DNA of 48,642 nucleotides from Desulfotignum sp. (lineage in GTDB: Bacteria; Desulfobacterota; Desulfobacteria; Desulfobacterales; Desulfobacteraceae), in assembly GCA_011389575.1 (NCBI GenBank), contig JAABUB010000018.1, positions 1-48,642 on the forward strand, in the 5' to 3' direction. Positions within the stretch are counted from its first letter, which is position 1. Each line of letters begins with the position of its first letter. This document shows positions 36,342 to 45,962 of this stretch, piece after piece. The notes below the pieces were generated by a model that was not told the origin of the DNA, did no database searches, and saw nothing but the letters and a program-made list of their open reading frames with translations. The translations under genes were made by a program, and so were the position numbers.

Positions 36342-38975
36342 ATGCCCTATGAAATCATGAAAGATTTAATCGAGAAATTTTCCTGTGAACTTGTATTGGC
36401 AGATCCGGATGACAGCCAAACCATGTCCGGCTTATTGCCGGTGCTCAAAAAGATGCATGGTGAATGCAAGCGCCTGTCATTGCAGCCGGAAGCCGGGGAA
36501 ATCTTACGGGCGCGGGACCTGATTGCCCGGGGTATCAAAGATGATCCAGCTGACGGGGCAGACCTGGTGGCATCTTTGGAAACCTTTATCGCTGATTTGT
36601 CAGCCGGGGTGGAGGCCGCCCGGAAATCAGAGCCGGCCGTGGAAACAGATCCTGCTGATGCCCCGGCCGGCATATCTGAAACCATTGAAGCGGCAGAGAC
36701 AGATGCTGCAGCCCCGGATGCTGCAGCACCGGATACTGCGGAACAGACAGATGCACCGGATATGCAACCAACCGAATCTGATCCTGAACCTGCTGCCGGG
36801 CCTGAATGTTGCGCAGAGCTGGAAAAAAAGCTGGATGAGTTCACATTGCTCATCGGCGGCTTCTGTCCCGGGGAAATTCCTGTGCTCGGAGACATGTTGA
36901 ACAACCTGGATGGGCTTATGGCACTTTCAAAAAACATAGCCCCCTCCTTGTTCCATGACATTGCCCTTGCATGCAAAACATATGTGGAAACCATGACCAT
37001 GGAAGAGATAAGCAGCACCAGGCCGGTGGAAGAAGCCCTGGTGCTGCTCAAGTCAATTCTAAGCCATATGAAGCGCAATGAACCCTTTGCCTTTGATTGT
37101 TCTGATGTTCTGGAATTGCTGGAAATACGGTTTTCAGAAGAAAAAACAGCAAAGCCTGTGCAGGAGGAGTCGGCTGCAGACAACCAGGCAGAACCCGAAA
37201 ACAAAGCATCAGTGAAAATATCTGGTGATGACATGGAAATCCTCATCGATTTTGTGTCAGAAGCCCAAGAGAACCTGGAGACTATTGAGGTGAATCTCAT
37301 TGATCTGGAGCAGGACCCCGCCAACATGGAGATCATCAACAATATCTTCCGTCCCTTTCATACCATTAAAGGGGTATCCGGGTTTTTGTCTCTGAACCGG
37401 ATCAACCGGCTTGCCCATGCCACGGAAAATCTGCTGGACAGTGCACGTTCCGGGGAATTCATAATAAATGATACTGCCACGGACGTCATCCTGGAATCTG
37501 TGGATACACTGAAACAGCTCATTGAACGGGTCAGTGAAGGCATCAACACCGGGTTCATGCCCCGGGATGACGATATTGATGTGGACAGCCTCAGAGACAA
37601 ACTGCAGACACTTCAGCGTGCTTTAATCAGAGGCGACAGAGAACCTCTGGGTGAAATTCTGGTGAAGAAAAAAATGGTTGACCAGACCAGCCTTGATCAG
37701 GCCCTGGAAGACCAGAAAGACCATCCGGACAGAAAACTGGGTGAAATCCTGGTGGATGCAAAAAAAGTACAGCCCGGCCAGGTGGCATCCGCCCTCATGG
37801 ACCAGGTGCCTTCCAGAAAGAAGCCCGATACCCAGGTCAAGGTGAGCACCAGAAAACTCGATGACCTGGTGGATTATGCAGGAGAACTGGTCATTGCCCA
37901 GTCCATGCTCAAGCAGAAAACCATGGATTATCCCCTGATCAGCCAGAATGTGTCTCAGCTGGGACAGATTGTCACCAATATGCAGACCATTGCCATGTCC
38001 ATGCGCATGATTTCCATCAAAGCCACATTCATGAAGATGATACGGCTGGTCCGGGATCTGGCGAAAAAATCGGGCAAGGAGGTCAATCTGACCATGCAGG
38101 GAGAGGACACCGAGATCGACAGAAACGTGGTGGATGCCCTTTATGAACCCATGGTGCACATGATCCGAAACTCAGTGGACCATGGCATAGAAGCTGTATC
38201 CGACCGCCTGGAAAAAGGAAAGCCGGCCCAGGGAGAAATTGTGCTCCGTGCCTACCACAAGGGCGGCCACATCATGATTGAAATCGAGGATGACGGCAAA
38301 GGGCTTGACCGGGATGCCATCCTGGAAAAGGCAAAACATACCGGTCTTGTTACGGGAAAGGAAAACATGACCGATGCCCAGGTATATGATCTGATTATGC
38401 AGCCCGGGTTTTCCACGGCAAAACAGATCACGGATGTATCCGGCAGAGGCGTGGGCATGGATGTGGTGAAAAGCGGGTTGGAGAAATTCCGGGGCCAGCT
38501 GCAGATTGCTTCAAAAAAAGGCAGGGGTACCAAATTCACCATCAGCCTGCCTTTGACCCTGGCCATCATCGACGGGATGCTGGTGCGGGTGGATGAAGAA
38601 AAATACGTGATCCCCACCATGGCCATTCAAAAAGCTTTCAAACCCGGTAAAGATGAATGTTTCACCGTGGAAGGAAAAGGGGAAATGGTCAAAGACAGAG
38701 GAAATCTGATACCGGTCATCCGGTTGAACAACATATATGCAACCAATGGTGCTGATAAGAAAAAACCGGTGCACCAGGGCCTTGTGGTGGTGGTTGAATC
38801 AAAAGATGAAAAGCGTGCTTTTCTCATCGATGAACTGCTGGGCAAGGATGAATATGTGATCAAGAGCCTGGGTGCGCACCTTGAGGGTGTGGAAGGTCTT
38901 GCCGGCGGTGCAATCCTTGCCGACGGACGCGTAGGCCTGATTCTTGATGTCCATGGTATTTTCAATATCATGTAA
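36342..38975 (+). CDS. cheA: CheA-type histidine kinase with long N-terminal extension
   Basis: The protein has 877 residues from the ATG at 36342 (AAGGA 7 bases upstream; the TTG at 36324 is less likely). The first 90 residues and about 155-260 form helical regions of unknown type, separated by an Ala/Asp/Pro-rich linker. The Hpt domain is central, with phospho-acceptor His near residue 340 in FRPFHTIKGVSGF. A repeated LGEILV motif precedes the dimerisation region. The ATPase has the N-box HMIRNSVDHGIE, DDGKGLDRDA and GRGVGMDVVKSG, and a CheW-like domain ends the protein. Typical CheA has Hpt at the N-terminus, so the extension is unusual and may hold a second, degenerate Hpt. Confidence 0.92.
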   Translation: MPYEIMKDLIEKFSCELVLADPDDSQTMSGLLPVLKKMHGECKRLSLQPEAGEILRARDLIARGIKDDPADGADLVASLETFIADLSAGVEAARKSEPAVETDPADAPAGISETIEAAETDAAAPDAAAPDTAEQTDAPDMQPTESDPEPAAGPECCAELEKKLDEFTLLIGGFCPGEIPVLGDMLNNLDGLMALSKNIAPSLFHDIALACKTYVETMTMEEISSTRPVEEALVLLKSILSHMKRNEPFAFDCSDVLELLEIRFSEEKTAKPVQEESAADNQAEPENKASVKISGDDMEILIDFVSEAQENLETIEVNLIDLEQDPANMEIINNIFRPFHTIKGVSGFLSLNRINRLAHATENLLDSARSGEFIINDTATDVILESVDTLKQLIERVSEGINTGFMPRDDDIDVDSLRDKLQTLQRALIRGDREPLGEILVKKKMVDQTSLDQALEDQKDHPDRKLGEILVDAKKVQPGQVASALMDQVPSRKKPDTQVKVSTRKLDDLVDYAGELVIAQSMLKQKTMDYPLISQNVSQLGQIVTNMQTIAMSMRMISIKATFMKMIRLVRDLAKKSGKEVNLTMQGEDTEIDRNVVDALYEPMVHMIRNSVDHGIEAVSDRLEKGKPAQGEIVLRAYHKGGHIMIEIEDDGKGLDRDAILEKAKHTGLVTGKENMTDAQVYDLIMQPGFSTAKQITDVSGRGVGMDVVKSGLEKFRGQLQIASKKGRGTKFTISLPLTLAIIDGMLVRVDEEKYVIPTMAIQKAFKPGKDECFTVEGKGEMVKDRGNLIPVIRLNNIYATNGADKKKPVHQGLVVVVESKDEKRAFLIDELLGKDEYVIKSLGAHLEGVEGLAGGAILADGRVGLILDVHGIFNIM

Positions 38976-38995
38976 TGTCAAAAAAAGGATAACCA

Positions 38996-39475
38996 ATGAA
39001 ACAGATTGTCGGTGTTGCAGATATGAAGGTGAGCAATAACCCGCGGGAATCGATTGTCACCTATTCCCTTGGTTCCTGCATCGGACTGGTCATTTATGAT
39101 CCTGCGGTCAAAGTGGGCGGCATACTGCACTATATGCTGCCCGATTCTTCCATTGACAGGCAGAAGGCGGCTTTACGGCCCTATATGTTTGCCGATTCCG
39201 GCATTCCCAGGTTGTTTAAAAGCGCCTACCAATTGGGGGCAGCCAAGCAGCGCATGAGGGTGTATGTGGCAGGAGGGGCTGAAATCCTTGACCAGCAGGG
39301 CTTTTTCAATATCGGCAAGAGAAATTACATGGCCCTGAAAAAAATGTTTTTCAAAAACAAGGTCATGATCACCAGTCAGGATGTGGGGGGCAATGTCAAC
39401 CGCACCGTGAGAATCGAGATTGCCACAGGAGATATATATGTGAAAACATCCGGGTCAGGGGAGGTGAAAATATGA
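38996..39475 (+). CDS. cheD: CheD chemoreceptor glutamine deamidase
   Basis: This 159-residue CheD deamidates receptor glutamines and binds CheC/CheX-type phosphatases. Its catalytic Cys is in YSLGSCIGLVIYD and the His in VGGILHYMLPDS; YVAGGAEIL, FNIGKRNY and DVGGNVNRTVRI are also family features. It begins 20 bases after cheA and overlaps the HDOD gene by four bases. Confidence 0.93.
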   Translation: MKQIVGVADMKVSNNPRESIVTYSLGSCIGLVIYDPAVKVGGILHYMLPDSSIDRQKAALRPYMFADSGIPRLFKSAYQLGAAKQRMRVYVAGGAEILDQQGFFNIGKRNYMALKKMFFKNKVMITSQDVGGNVNRTVRIEIATGDIYVKTSGSGEVKI

Positions 39476-40320
39476 TATCACTTCAGACACTTGTTGCAGA
39501 GGTGAAAAATTTGCAGCCCATTCCTGCCGTGGCCGGCCAGCTGCTGGCAGTGGCAGACCATCCGGACAGCTCCATGGCAGATATCGCCAAAGTAATCCAG
39601 TATGACCCGGTTATCACGGCAAGTGTGCTTCGCACCTGCAATTCCGCGTATTTCGGCATGAAACATCCGGTGGAATCCATCAAAGATGCCGTCAACCTGC
39701 TGGGCGTTGACCAGGTGATTGAACTGGCATTGATAAAATCCGGATCACAGGCACTCGGGGGCAGTCAGAAAGGATATGGACTGGATGCGGGAGAGATGTG
39801 GAAATATTCTGTATCTTCGGCTATACTCGCAAAACAGGTGGCTGCCAGATTGTCCTTGAAAGGCAAAAATACCATATTCACTGCAGCACTGATAAAGGAT
39901 ATGGGCAAAGTTGTTCTGGAAAAATATGTGGCACAGTCCTCCGGGAAAATTGCCGATCTGGTGGAAAATCAACACTTCAGTTTCCAGGAAGCGGAAAAAA
40001 AAGCCCTGGGCATCGACCATGCGGAACTGGGTGCCATGATAGCCAAAATGTGGAAATTCAGCCCCAGGATGGTCAATATCATCCGGCACCACCATTTGTC
40101 GGATGAAACAAAAAGTGTGGATAAACAGATTGCGGCAGTGTATCTTGCAGACTGTCTGTGCATGATGCTGGGAGGCGGTGTGGGATCCGACGGCCTTGCA
40201 TATCGGTTCAAGGACCAGGTGATGAAGGAACTGGGATTTTCTGCAGTAGACATGTCCATGATCATAGCAGATTTTGGCATCAACATGCAGGAAGTTGAAG
40301 CACTTTTGCAGATGGCGTAA
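39472..40320 (+). CDS. HDOD domain protein
   Basis: This 282-residue HDOD protein has LQPIPAVAGQLLAVADHPDS, IQYDPVITASVLRTCNSAYF then GMKHPVESIKDAV and NLLGVDQVIELAL. A region resembling an HD phosphohydrolase core follows but without the metal-binding HD pair seen in true hydrolases (TAALIKDMGKVVLEKY; RHHHLSDE). HDOD proteins are signalling scaffolds, common in chemotaxis and second-messenger operons. Start by ATGA overlap with cheD. Confidence 0.9.
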   Translation: MISLQTLVAEVKNLQPIPAVAGQLLAVADHPDSSMADIAKVIQYDPVITASVLRTCNSAYFGMKHPVESIKDAVNLLGVDQVIELALIKSGSQALGGSQKGYGLDAGEMWKYSVSSAILAKQVAARLSLKGKNTIFTAALIKDMGKVVLEKYVAQSSGKIADLVENQHFSFQEAEKKALGIDHAELGAMIAKMWKFSPRMVNIIRHHHLSDETKSVDKQIAAVYLADCLCMMLGGGVGSDGLAYRFKDQVMKELGFSAVDMSMIIADFGINMQEVEALLQMA

Positions 40321-40343
40321 ACACAAAACCCGGGGAAAAAACA

Positions 40344-40769
40344 ATGTTATATTCAATTTTGATAGTGGATGATTCGCTGCCCATGCGTGCGGTGATCAAA
40401 CGCACCCTGAAGGCGGCCGGCTATGGTGCCTCACATCTGCTGGAAGCTGCCAATGGTGAAGAAGCGCTTGCTTTGATGAAAAACAGCTGGGTGGATTTGG
40501 TCATAACTGATTACAATATGCCTGTCATGGACGGCCTGGCGTTTATCAAAGCCATGAAAGAACAAAACCTGTTTCAGGATATTCCGGTGGTGGTGGTGTC
40601 CACGGAAGGCAACCAGACCCGGATCGATGAATTTATGAAAACCGGTGCTGCAGGGTATATCACCAAACCTTTCACAGCAGAAGCAGTCAGAGATGTAATT
40701 GTCACCATTCTTGGAGAGGCGGAATATGAAGACATTATTGATGAAAGCGATGAAGACTTCGATTTCTGA
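40344..40769 (+). CDS. cheY: CheY-type response regulator
   Basis: This 141-residue single receiver has SILIVDDSLPMRAVIKRTL, phospho-acceptor VITDYNMPVMDG, switch Thr/Ser in VVVSTEGN and the Lys in GYITKPFTAE. The C-terminus is acidic (DIIDESDEDFDF). Its 3' end overlaps the CheX-like gene by 44 bases in another frame. It is the likely output of the CheA at 36342. Confidence 0.92.
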   Translation: MLYSILIVDDSLPMRAVIKRTLKAAGYGASHLLEAANGEEALALMKNSWVDLVITDYNMPVMDGLAFIKAMKEQNLFQDIPVVVVSTEGNQTRIDEFMKTGAAGYITKPFTAEAVRDVIVTILGEAEYEDIIDESDEDFDF

Positions 40770-41172
40770 AGTCATGGAAACCATGTTTTTTCTGCCGGTT
40801 GCATCCGGGCAGACAGCTGCCTTATCCCGGGCCGGGCTGGATGCGCAGGACACCATGGCCTGCCGGCTGGTATTTTCCGGAGATATCAGCGGTCAGGTGA
40901 TCCTGGCCGCGCCCGAATCTCTGGTGCTGGAGATGGCTGAAAATTTCATGGGAGAGCCCCGGGACCAGCTCACCCGGGAACATCTTACAGGGACGCTCAA
41001 GGAAATGCTCAACATGGTCTGCGGCAATGCCCTGCGCCATACAAAGGCCAGCACCCCCTTTGAGCTGGGTATCCCTGAAATTATTGATTTGTCAAAAATT
41101 GCACCAGACAGCCAGTTTCACATTATTGAAACAGATGTGGCAAAAATGGGAATGCTGCTGCATACAGATTAA
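40726..41172 (+). CDS. CheX-like (CheC/FliY-family) phosphatase
   Basis: This 148-residue protein shows the CheC/CheX phosphatase signature Glu-x2-Asn in TLKEMLNMVCGNALR, plus VMETMFFLP near the start and GDISGQVILAAP. Proteins with one such motif, CheX-like, dephosphorylate CheY-P. The ATG at 40726 is preceded by GGAGAGG and lies within cheY. The start at 40699 in the same frame has no good site. CheX together with CheD and CheY fits a full adaptation circuit except for CheR. Confidence 0.8.
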   Translation: MKTLLMKAMKTSISEVMETMFFLPVASGQTAALSRAGLDAQDTMACRLVFSGDISGQVILAAPESLVLEMAENFMGEPRDQLTREHLTGTLKEMLNMVCGNALRHTKASTPFELGIPEIIDLSKIAPDSQFHIIETDVAKMGMLLHTD

Positions 41173-41184
41173 CTGAGTTTTTGA

Positions 41185-42261
<1,077 letters not shown>

Positions 42262-42395
42262 GCGCAGTCGGAAGGTTTCGGGCCGGCAGGTAGTGAAGAC
42301 CTGCTTGCAAATATCAGGTATCTGCTGGACAATTGACCGGTGTGTGGGTAAACTGCCTTAAAACAAATTATAATAGCCAACATAAAGGAGTGGAA

Positions 42396-42782
42396 ATGGC
42401 TGAAAAAAAAATTTTGGTTGTGGATGATGAAAAAGCAATAATAAATCTTCTGGAACAGGCGTTTTCACGGAATGGATATGAGGTTCGGTCTGCTTTGGAT
42501 GCAGAAACCGCCCTGCAGATCCTGGAAAACGAAACCATATATGTGATGTTTTTTGACCTGAATCTGCCCGGGATGAACGGAATTGAACTGTGCCGGGAAA
42601 TCAAAAAACGCATTCCCATATCTGTGATTTATGCCATTACCGGATATGCCTCTTTGTTTGAACTGGCTGACTGCAGGGATGCCGGGTTTGAAGATTATTT
42701 TAAAAAACCTGTGAACCTGTCCACCCTCATGGACAGGGCCGCATCCGCCTTTGAAAAAATTGAACGCTGGAAGTCGATTTGA
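42396..42782 (+). CDS. Single-domain response regulator
   Basis: This 128-residue receiver has KILVVDDEKAIINLLEQAF, phospho-acceptor VMFFDLNLPGMNG, YAITGY and the Lys in DYFKKPVNL. The ATG at 42396 is placed by AAAGGAG. No output domain. It is the last gene of the chemotaxis-type operon, 134 bases after cheB. Confidence 0.88.
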   Translation: MAEKKILVVDDEKAIINLLEQAFSRNGYEVRSALDAETALQILENETIYVMFFDLNLPGMNGIELCREIKKRIPISVIYAITGYASLFELADCRDAGFEDYFKKPVNLSTLMDRAASAFEKIERWKSI

Positions 42783-42828
42783 CGGATATGATGTAATAAA
42801 CCAAAAAAACATGTAAGGATTGCAACCA

Positions 42829-44136
42829 ATGGAACACAAATATGATGCAATTGTCATCGGCGCCGGGATTATCGGTGCCTGCACCGGATTCGAGCTGGCA
42901 AAAAGAGGCCTGAAGGTGCTGAACGTGGACAAACTGCCCGAAGCCGGCCATGGCTCCACCTCCGGGTCATGCGCCATCATCCGGCTGTACTACTCCACCC
43001 CGGACGGGGTGACCATGGCAAGGGAAGGATATTATTACTGGATAGACTGGCCCAAGTATTTGGGCACGGTGGATGAAACCGGGCTGGTGAAATATATCAA
43101 CACCGGAGGTCTGGTGATGAAAACCCCGAAAAACCACTACCTGGAAAGGGTCAAGGCGGCCCTGGACGAACTGCGTGTGTCTTATTGGGATTTCGGTCCC
43201 AAAGAGATCACCGACCTGCTTCCCATTCTGGACACCCGGGGGTTCGGCTCCCCCACCCTGCCCAGTGATGCGCGATTCGGTACCCCTACCCGGGACAGTA
43301 TTGCCGGGGCCATCTATATTCCGGAATCCGGCCTGATTTCCGATCCCAAGCACTCCACCCACAATGTGCAGCGGGCAGCAGAAGCCCGGGGGGGCAAATT
43401 CATGTTCAATGCACAGGTAACAGAAATCAGAAAGAAAGACAACCGGGTGACCGGCATCACCCTGGCCGACGGTACGCAGATCGATGCCCCGGTGGTCATC
43501 AATGTGGCAGGCCCCCATTCCTTCCAGATCAACCGCATGGCAGGGGTGGAAGACGAGATGAACATCAAGACAAGAGCCCTGCGCCAGGAGGTCTGCCATG
43601 TTCCGGCCCCGGAAGACTTTGACTACAACAACCTGGGCACCATCATTTCAGACGGGGATGTGGGATGCTACTCCCGGCCGGAAGTGGGCAACAATATCCT
43701 CATCGGATCCGAAGACCCGGAATGCGACACCCTGGAATATGTGGAAGATCCGGACAATTACAATACCGACTTCACCGACCAGTGGACCACCCAGGCCATG
43801 AGAGAGGCCCAGCGTATCCCGGACATGCGCATCCCCAACAAACCCAGCGGCATCGTGGACCTGTATGACTGCACCGACGACTGGATTCCCATCTATGACA
43901 GATCCTGCCTGGACGGCTTCTACATGGCTGTGGGCACCAGCGGCAACCAGTTCAAGAACGCCCCGGTAGTGGGGGCCTTGATGGCTGAACTGGTGCAGGC
44001 TGTGGAAAAAGGCCATGACCATGACAAAGACCCGGTGTCTTTTGTCATGAAATATACCAAACGGCCCTGCAACATCGGGTTCTATTCCCGGCTGCGCAAA
44101 ATCAATCCTGATTCCAGCTTTTCCGTGATCGGCTGA
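42829..44136 (+). CDS. FAD-dependent amine/amino-acid oxidoreductase (DAO family)
   Basis: This 435-residue flavoprotein opens with the dinucleotide motif YDAIVIGAGIIGACTGFELAKRG and VLNVDK, continues with GSTSGSCAIIRLYYSTPDG, and ends with GFYMAVGTSGNQFKNAPVVG, the FAD-closing segment of the DAO superfamily (sarcosine oxidase, DadA, glycine oxidase relatives). The substrate is not identifiable; secondary or N-methyl amines are typical. The ATG at 42829 has AAGGA 9 bases upstream. It follows the receiver gene by 46 bases but is functionally unlike the chemotaxis genes, and is closed by a terminator. Confidence 0.85.
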   Translation: MEHKYDAIVIGAGIIGACTGFELAKRGLKVLNVDKLPEAGHGSTSGSCAIIRLYYSTPDGVTMAREGYYYWIDWPKYLGTVDETGLVKYINTGGLVMKTPKNHYLERVKAALDELRVSYWDFGPKEITDLLPILDTRGFGSPTLPSDARFGTPTRDSIAGAIYIPESGLISDPKHSTHNVQRAAEARGGKFMFNAQVTEIRKKDNRVTGITLADGTQIDAPVVINVAGPHSFQINRMAGVEDEMNIKTRALRQEVCHVPAPEDFDYNNLGTIISDGDVGCYSRPEVGNNILIGSEDPECDTLEYVEDPDNYNTDFTDQWTTQAMREAQRIPDMRIPNKPSGIVDLYDCTDDWIPIYDRSCLDGFYMAVGTSGNQFKNAPVVGALMAELVQAVEKGHDHDKDPVSFVMKYTKRPCNIGFYSRLRKINPDSSFSVIG

Positions 44137-44142
44137 TAATCC

Positions 44143-44180
44143 CAGGGGTCAGGCAGTCATCCTGACCCCTGCTTTTGTTA
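44143..44180 (+). terminator. Rho-independent terminator after the FAD oxidoreductase gene
   Basis: CAGGGGTCAGG (44143-44153), a 7-base loop, CCTGACCCCTG (44161-44171), then CTTTTGTTATC. The 11-bp GC-rich stem with a T-rich tail fits an intrinsic terminator. The GGGTCAGG core is shared with the inverted repeat at 5583. Confidence 0.75.
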
Positions 44181-44352
44181 TCTTCTGGTCCCTGTCTGAT
44201 GCACAACTTGATTCCGACCGCCTTCTATTGCACGGTACAGTGCTTCATCTGCACGATTTAACAGGTAGATGGTATTGTCGCCTTTTGTTAGGGTTGTAAC
44301 GCTCAGCTCTTTGTATCTCATTAGCTAATGATTTGTTGAACTTCATTCGATT
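44178..44352 (-). pseudogene. Relic of a GGDEF gene with the catalytic core deleted
   Basis: The minus strand from 44352 reads NRMKFNKSLANEIQRAERYN, the opening helix of a GGDEF domain. In another frame from about 44310 it reads SVTTLTKGDNTIYLLNRADE then ALYRAIEGGRNQVV, the closing strand and helix, to the stop at 44178. Everything between, including the GGDEF motif itself, is missing. The junction is near 44310. Confidence 0.75.
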
Positions 44353-44517
44353 CTTGCCGGAGCAGATCCCTTTGCCGCCATCAAATATCAGATCGCCATC
44401 ATGATTGCCATTTTTTCAGGAAAAGCCATCACCGTGTTTCTGGCAATCCGGTTGACGGTGGCAAACAGTTTCGATGCCTACGGCATTCTTCACCCGGATA
44501 TTCTGCGGATTCATTGA
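44350..44517 (+). pseudogene. C-terminal fragment of an ABC permease, UPF0014 (FetB-like)
   Basis: The frame reads ILAGADPFAAIKYQIAIMIA then FSGKAITVFLAIRLTV and ends RIH-stop. The ILAG-DP-AI-YQI-IM pattern is that of the last membrane region of UPF0014 permeases (iron export FetB family). The N-terminal four-fifths are absent; upstream sequence is the GGDEF relic on the other strand. Confidence 0.6.
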
Positions 44518-44539
44518 CCATACCGGACAGCACCAGGGG

Positions 44540-45007
44540 TCAGTCCAGATGAAGCACCACGGAAAAACAGGAAAAAATTGCCCACATCTGATTACCCTGC
44601 CGAAGTCGTGACAGCCAGGTGCCGCTGGATGACATCACTGCGCAGATATGGGTGGTATCCGAGACTTTGACGATACATTCCGTATTGATTTTTCCCCGGG
44701 TGATCCGGGTCACGGTCTCCTTGAACCGGTTTTCCGCACAGCCTTTGAAAGTCGATGTTCCGTCCTGGAGCATCACCATGGGGGCCTTGACTTCGGCGAC
44801 AATCCATTTGCCCGGGACCAGTTCCAGTCGGAACACACTGTCATTGGTGATCACCGTCACCACCGGGTGGCCGTCCATGGTGATCATCTCCACCCGGGTC
44901 TGGATGTCCCCTGTGACGATATCGGATACCTTGCAGAAAAAAGCGTTTCTGGCACTGGTTCCGCGGCCAGACGTCACAGATTTCCAGCCGATTTTGATAA
45001 AAAATTC
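44540..45007 (-). pseudogene. Di-TOBE (Mop) molybdate-binding fragment, ModE-like without HTH
   Basis: The minus-strand frame reads TSARNAFFCKVSDIVTGDIQ then VVTVITNDSVFRLELVPGKW and VAEVKAPMVMLQ, a TOBE/Mop domain as in ModE. A second, more divergent copy follows (ENRFKETVTRITRGKINTEC to WAIFSCFSVVL). An in-frame stop at 45008-45010 cuts off any DNA-binding domain. A GTG at 44977 could start a protein of 145 residues, similar in size to the molybdate-storage protein ModG, so function is not excluded. Its position among gene fragments and its divergence favour decay. Confidence 0.6.
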
Positions 45008-45185
45008 TTATGCAGCTTTTGATCCGCTTGCTGGTGCAGGTGCACCATGTAAAAGGCCTGTGGTATTTAAATCTTCATCTATGTCAGGCCAGTGAATTCC
45101 AAACCCTGCACCTGCGATTTTTCAGTTATTACGCTGTTCCGGTGTTGCATGCAGCAGACGAGGATACCAGGTTAGTGGAACCGTT

Positions 45186-45740
45186 ATGGTCCTTCCGTTG
45201 CAGATCAGACCCGGGGCCCACGGCATGGGATTCGATACTGCCGGGGTGGGGCAGCAGCTGCGGGCTAGTTTCCAGGGCATTGCCGCCGATGAAATTCAGA
45301 AGGGACCGGAGGCCTATGAAATCGATGTCCGGATGGCAGACATGGACAAAAACAGCCTGCAACAGCTGGAAAACTTCCACCTGACCCGCCCGGCCGGCAT
45401 CCGGGTGCCCATGCCTGCCGTGGTGACCTGGAAAATGGAACGGGACTGGGCCAGGATCGCCCGGTTCAACGGCATGCGGGCCGTGACCCTGAGAGGGGAT
45501 GTGGACACGCGCCTGGCCAACACCAGGGAATTGATGGCACGGTTCAACAACACCTGGCGCCCGGAATTTGCCGGCAGGTATCCGGATATCCAGTTGACCA
45601 TTGCCGGATCTTTGGAAGAAACCACCACATCCCAGAAATCAATGTTCCGGTCCATGATGATTGGATTTATCGGCAGGGAATCCTTTGTATTTGTTTGTTT
45701 ACTGGAAGCTGATAACAGAAGGCTGACAACTTTCATATAA
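45186..45740 (+). pseudogene. Internal fragment of an RND efflux pump (AcrB/HAE1 family)
   Basis: The frame reads FDTAGVGQQLRASFQGIAAD, EAYEIDVRMADMDKNSLQQL, IRVPMPAVVTWKMERDWA and RAVTLRGDVDTRLANT to TIAGSLEETTTSQKSM. This is the central periplasmic (porter/docking) part of an RND transporter. It stops matching after about 45680, at the start of the next membrane helix, then runs into a GCTGATA-type repeat and a stop. The N-terminal half and C-terminal membrane part are missing. Between 45011 and 45185 I see nothing identifiable. Confidence 0.72.
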
Positions 45741-45752
45741 AAAAGTACCAAC

Positions 45753-45791
45753 TTGATCCATATCAAGGAATTGATTGTTCATCTGTATTAT
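45753..45791 (+). promoter_or_regulatory. FNR-type promoter of the cyclase-CBS-HPP operon
   Basis: TTGATCCATATCAA (45753-45766) is a perfect FNR-type palindrome (TTGAT-N4-ATCAA). TATTAT (45786-45791) is a good -10 box. The palindrome centre is about 40 bases before the expected transcription start, the class II activator position. A GTTCAT/ATGAAC dyad flanks the -10 region (45777-45782 and 45804-45809). The same arrangement occurs at 48443. Confidence 0.72.
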
Positions 45792-45840
45792 CTTGTCAGC
45801 GAAATGAACAATGGTCGGCAACTAAGATCTGACCGCTTTT

Positions 45841-45883
45841 TGCCTGGTTCGGGCCATACTTTCCCCATGGCCCGAACCAGGCA
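45841..45883. promoter_or_regulatory. 17-bp perfect hairpin in the leader of the cyclase operon
   Basis: TGCCTGGTTCGGGCCAT (45841-45857), a 9-base loop and the exact reverse complement (45867-45883) lie between the FNR-type promoter and the first gene. There is no T-run after it. It could act in RNA stability, attenuation or as a protein-binding site. Confidence 0.55.
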
Positions 45884-45962
45884 AGCACAGCAGGTTGTCA
45901 GGTGTCATTGTTTCAAACCGGCCCCCAGTATGGTAATGTGGTAAAAAACGTGGGAGATGTTC

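Noticed and set aside
45010-45384. 124-codon open frame overlapping the RND fragment
   Set aside because: No protein family likeness; the overlapping frame at 45186 carries clear RND sequence.
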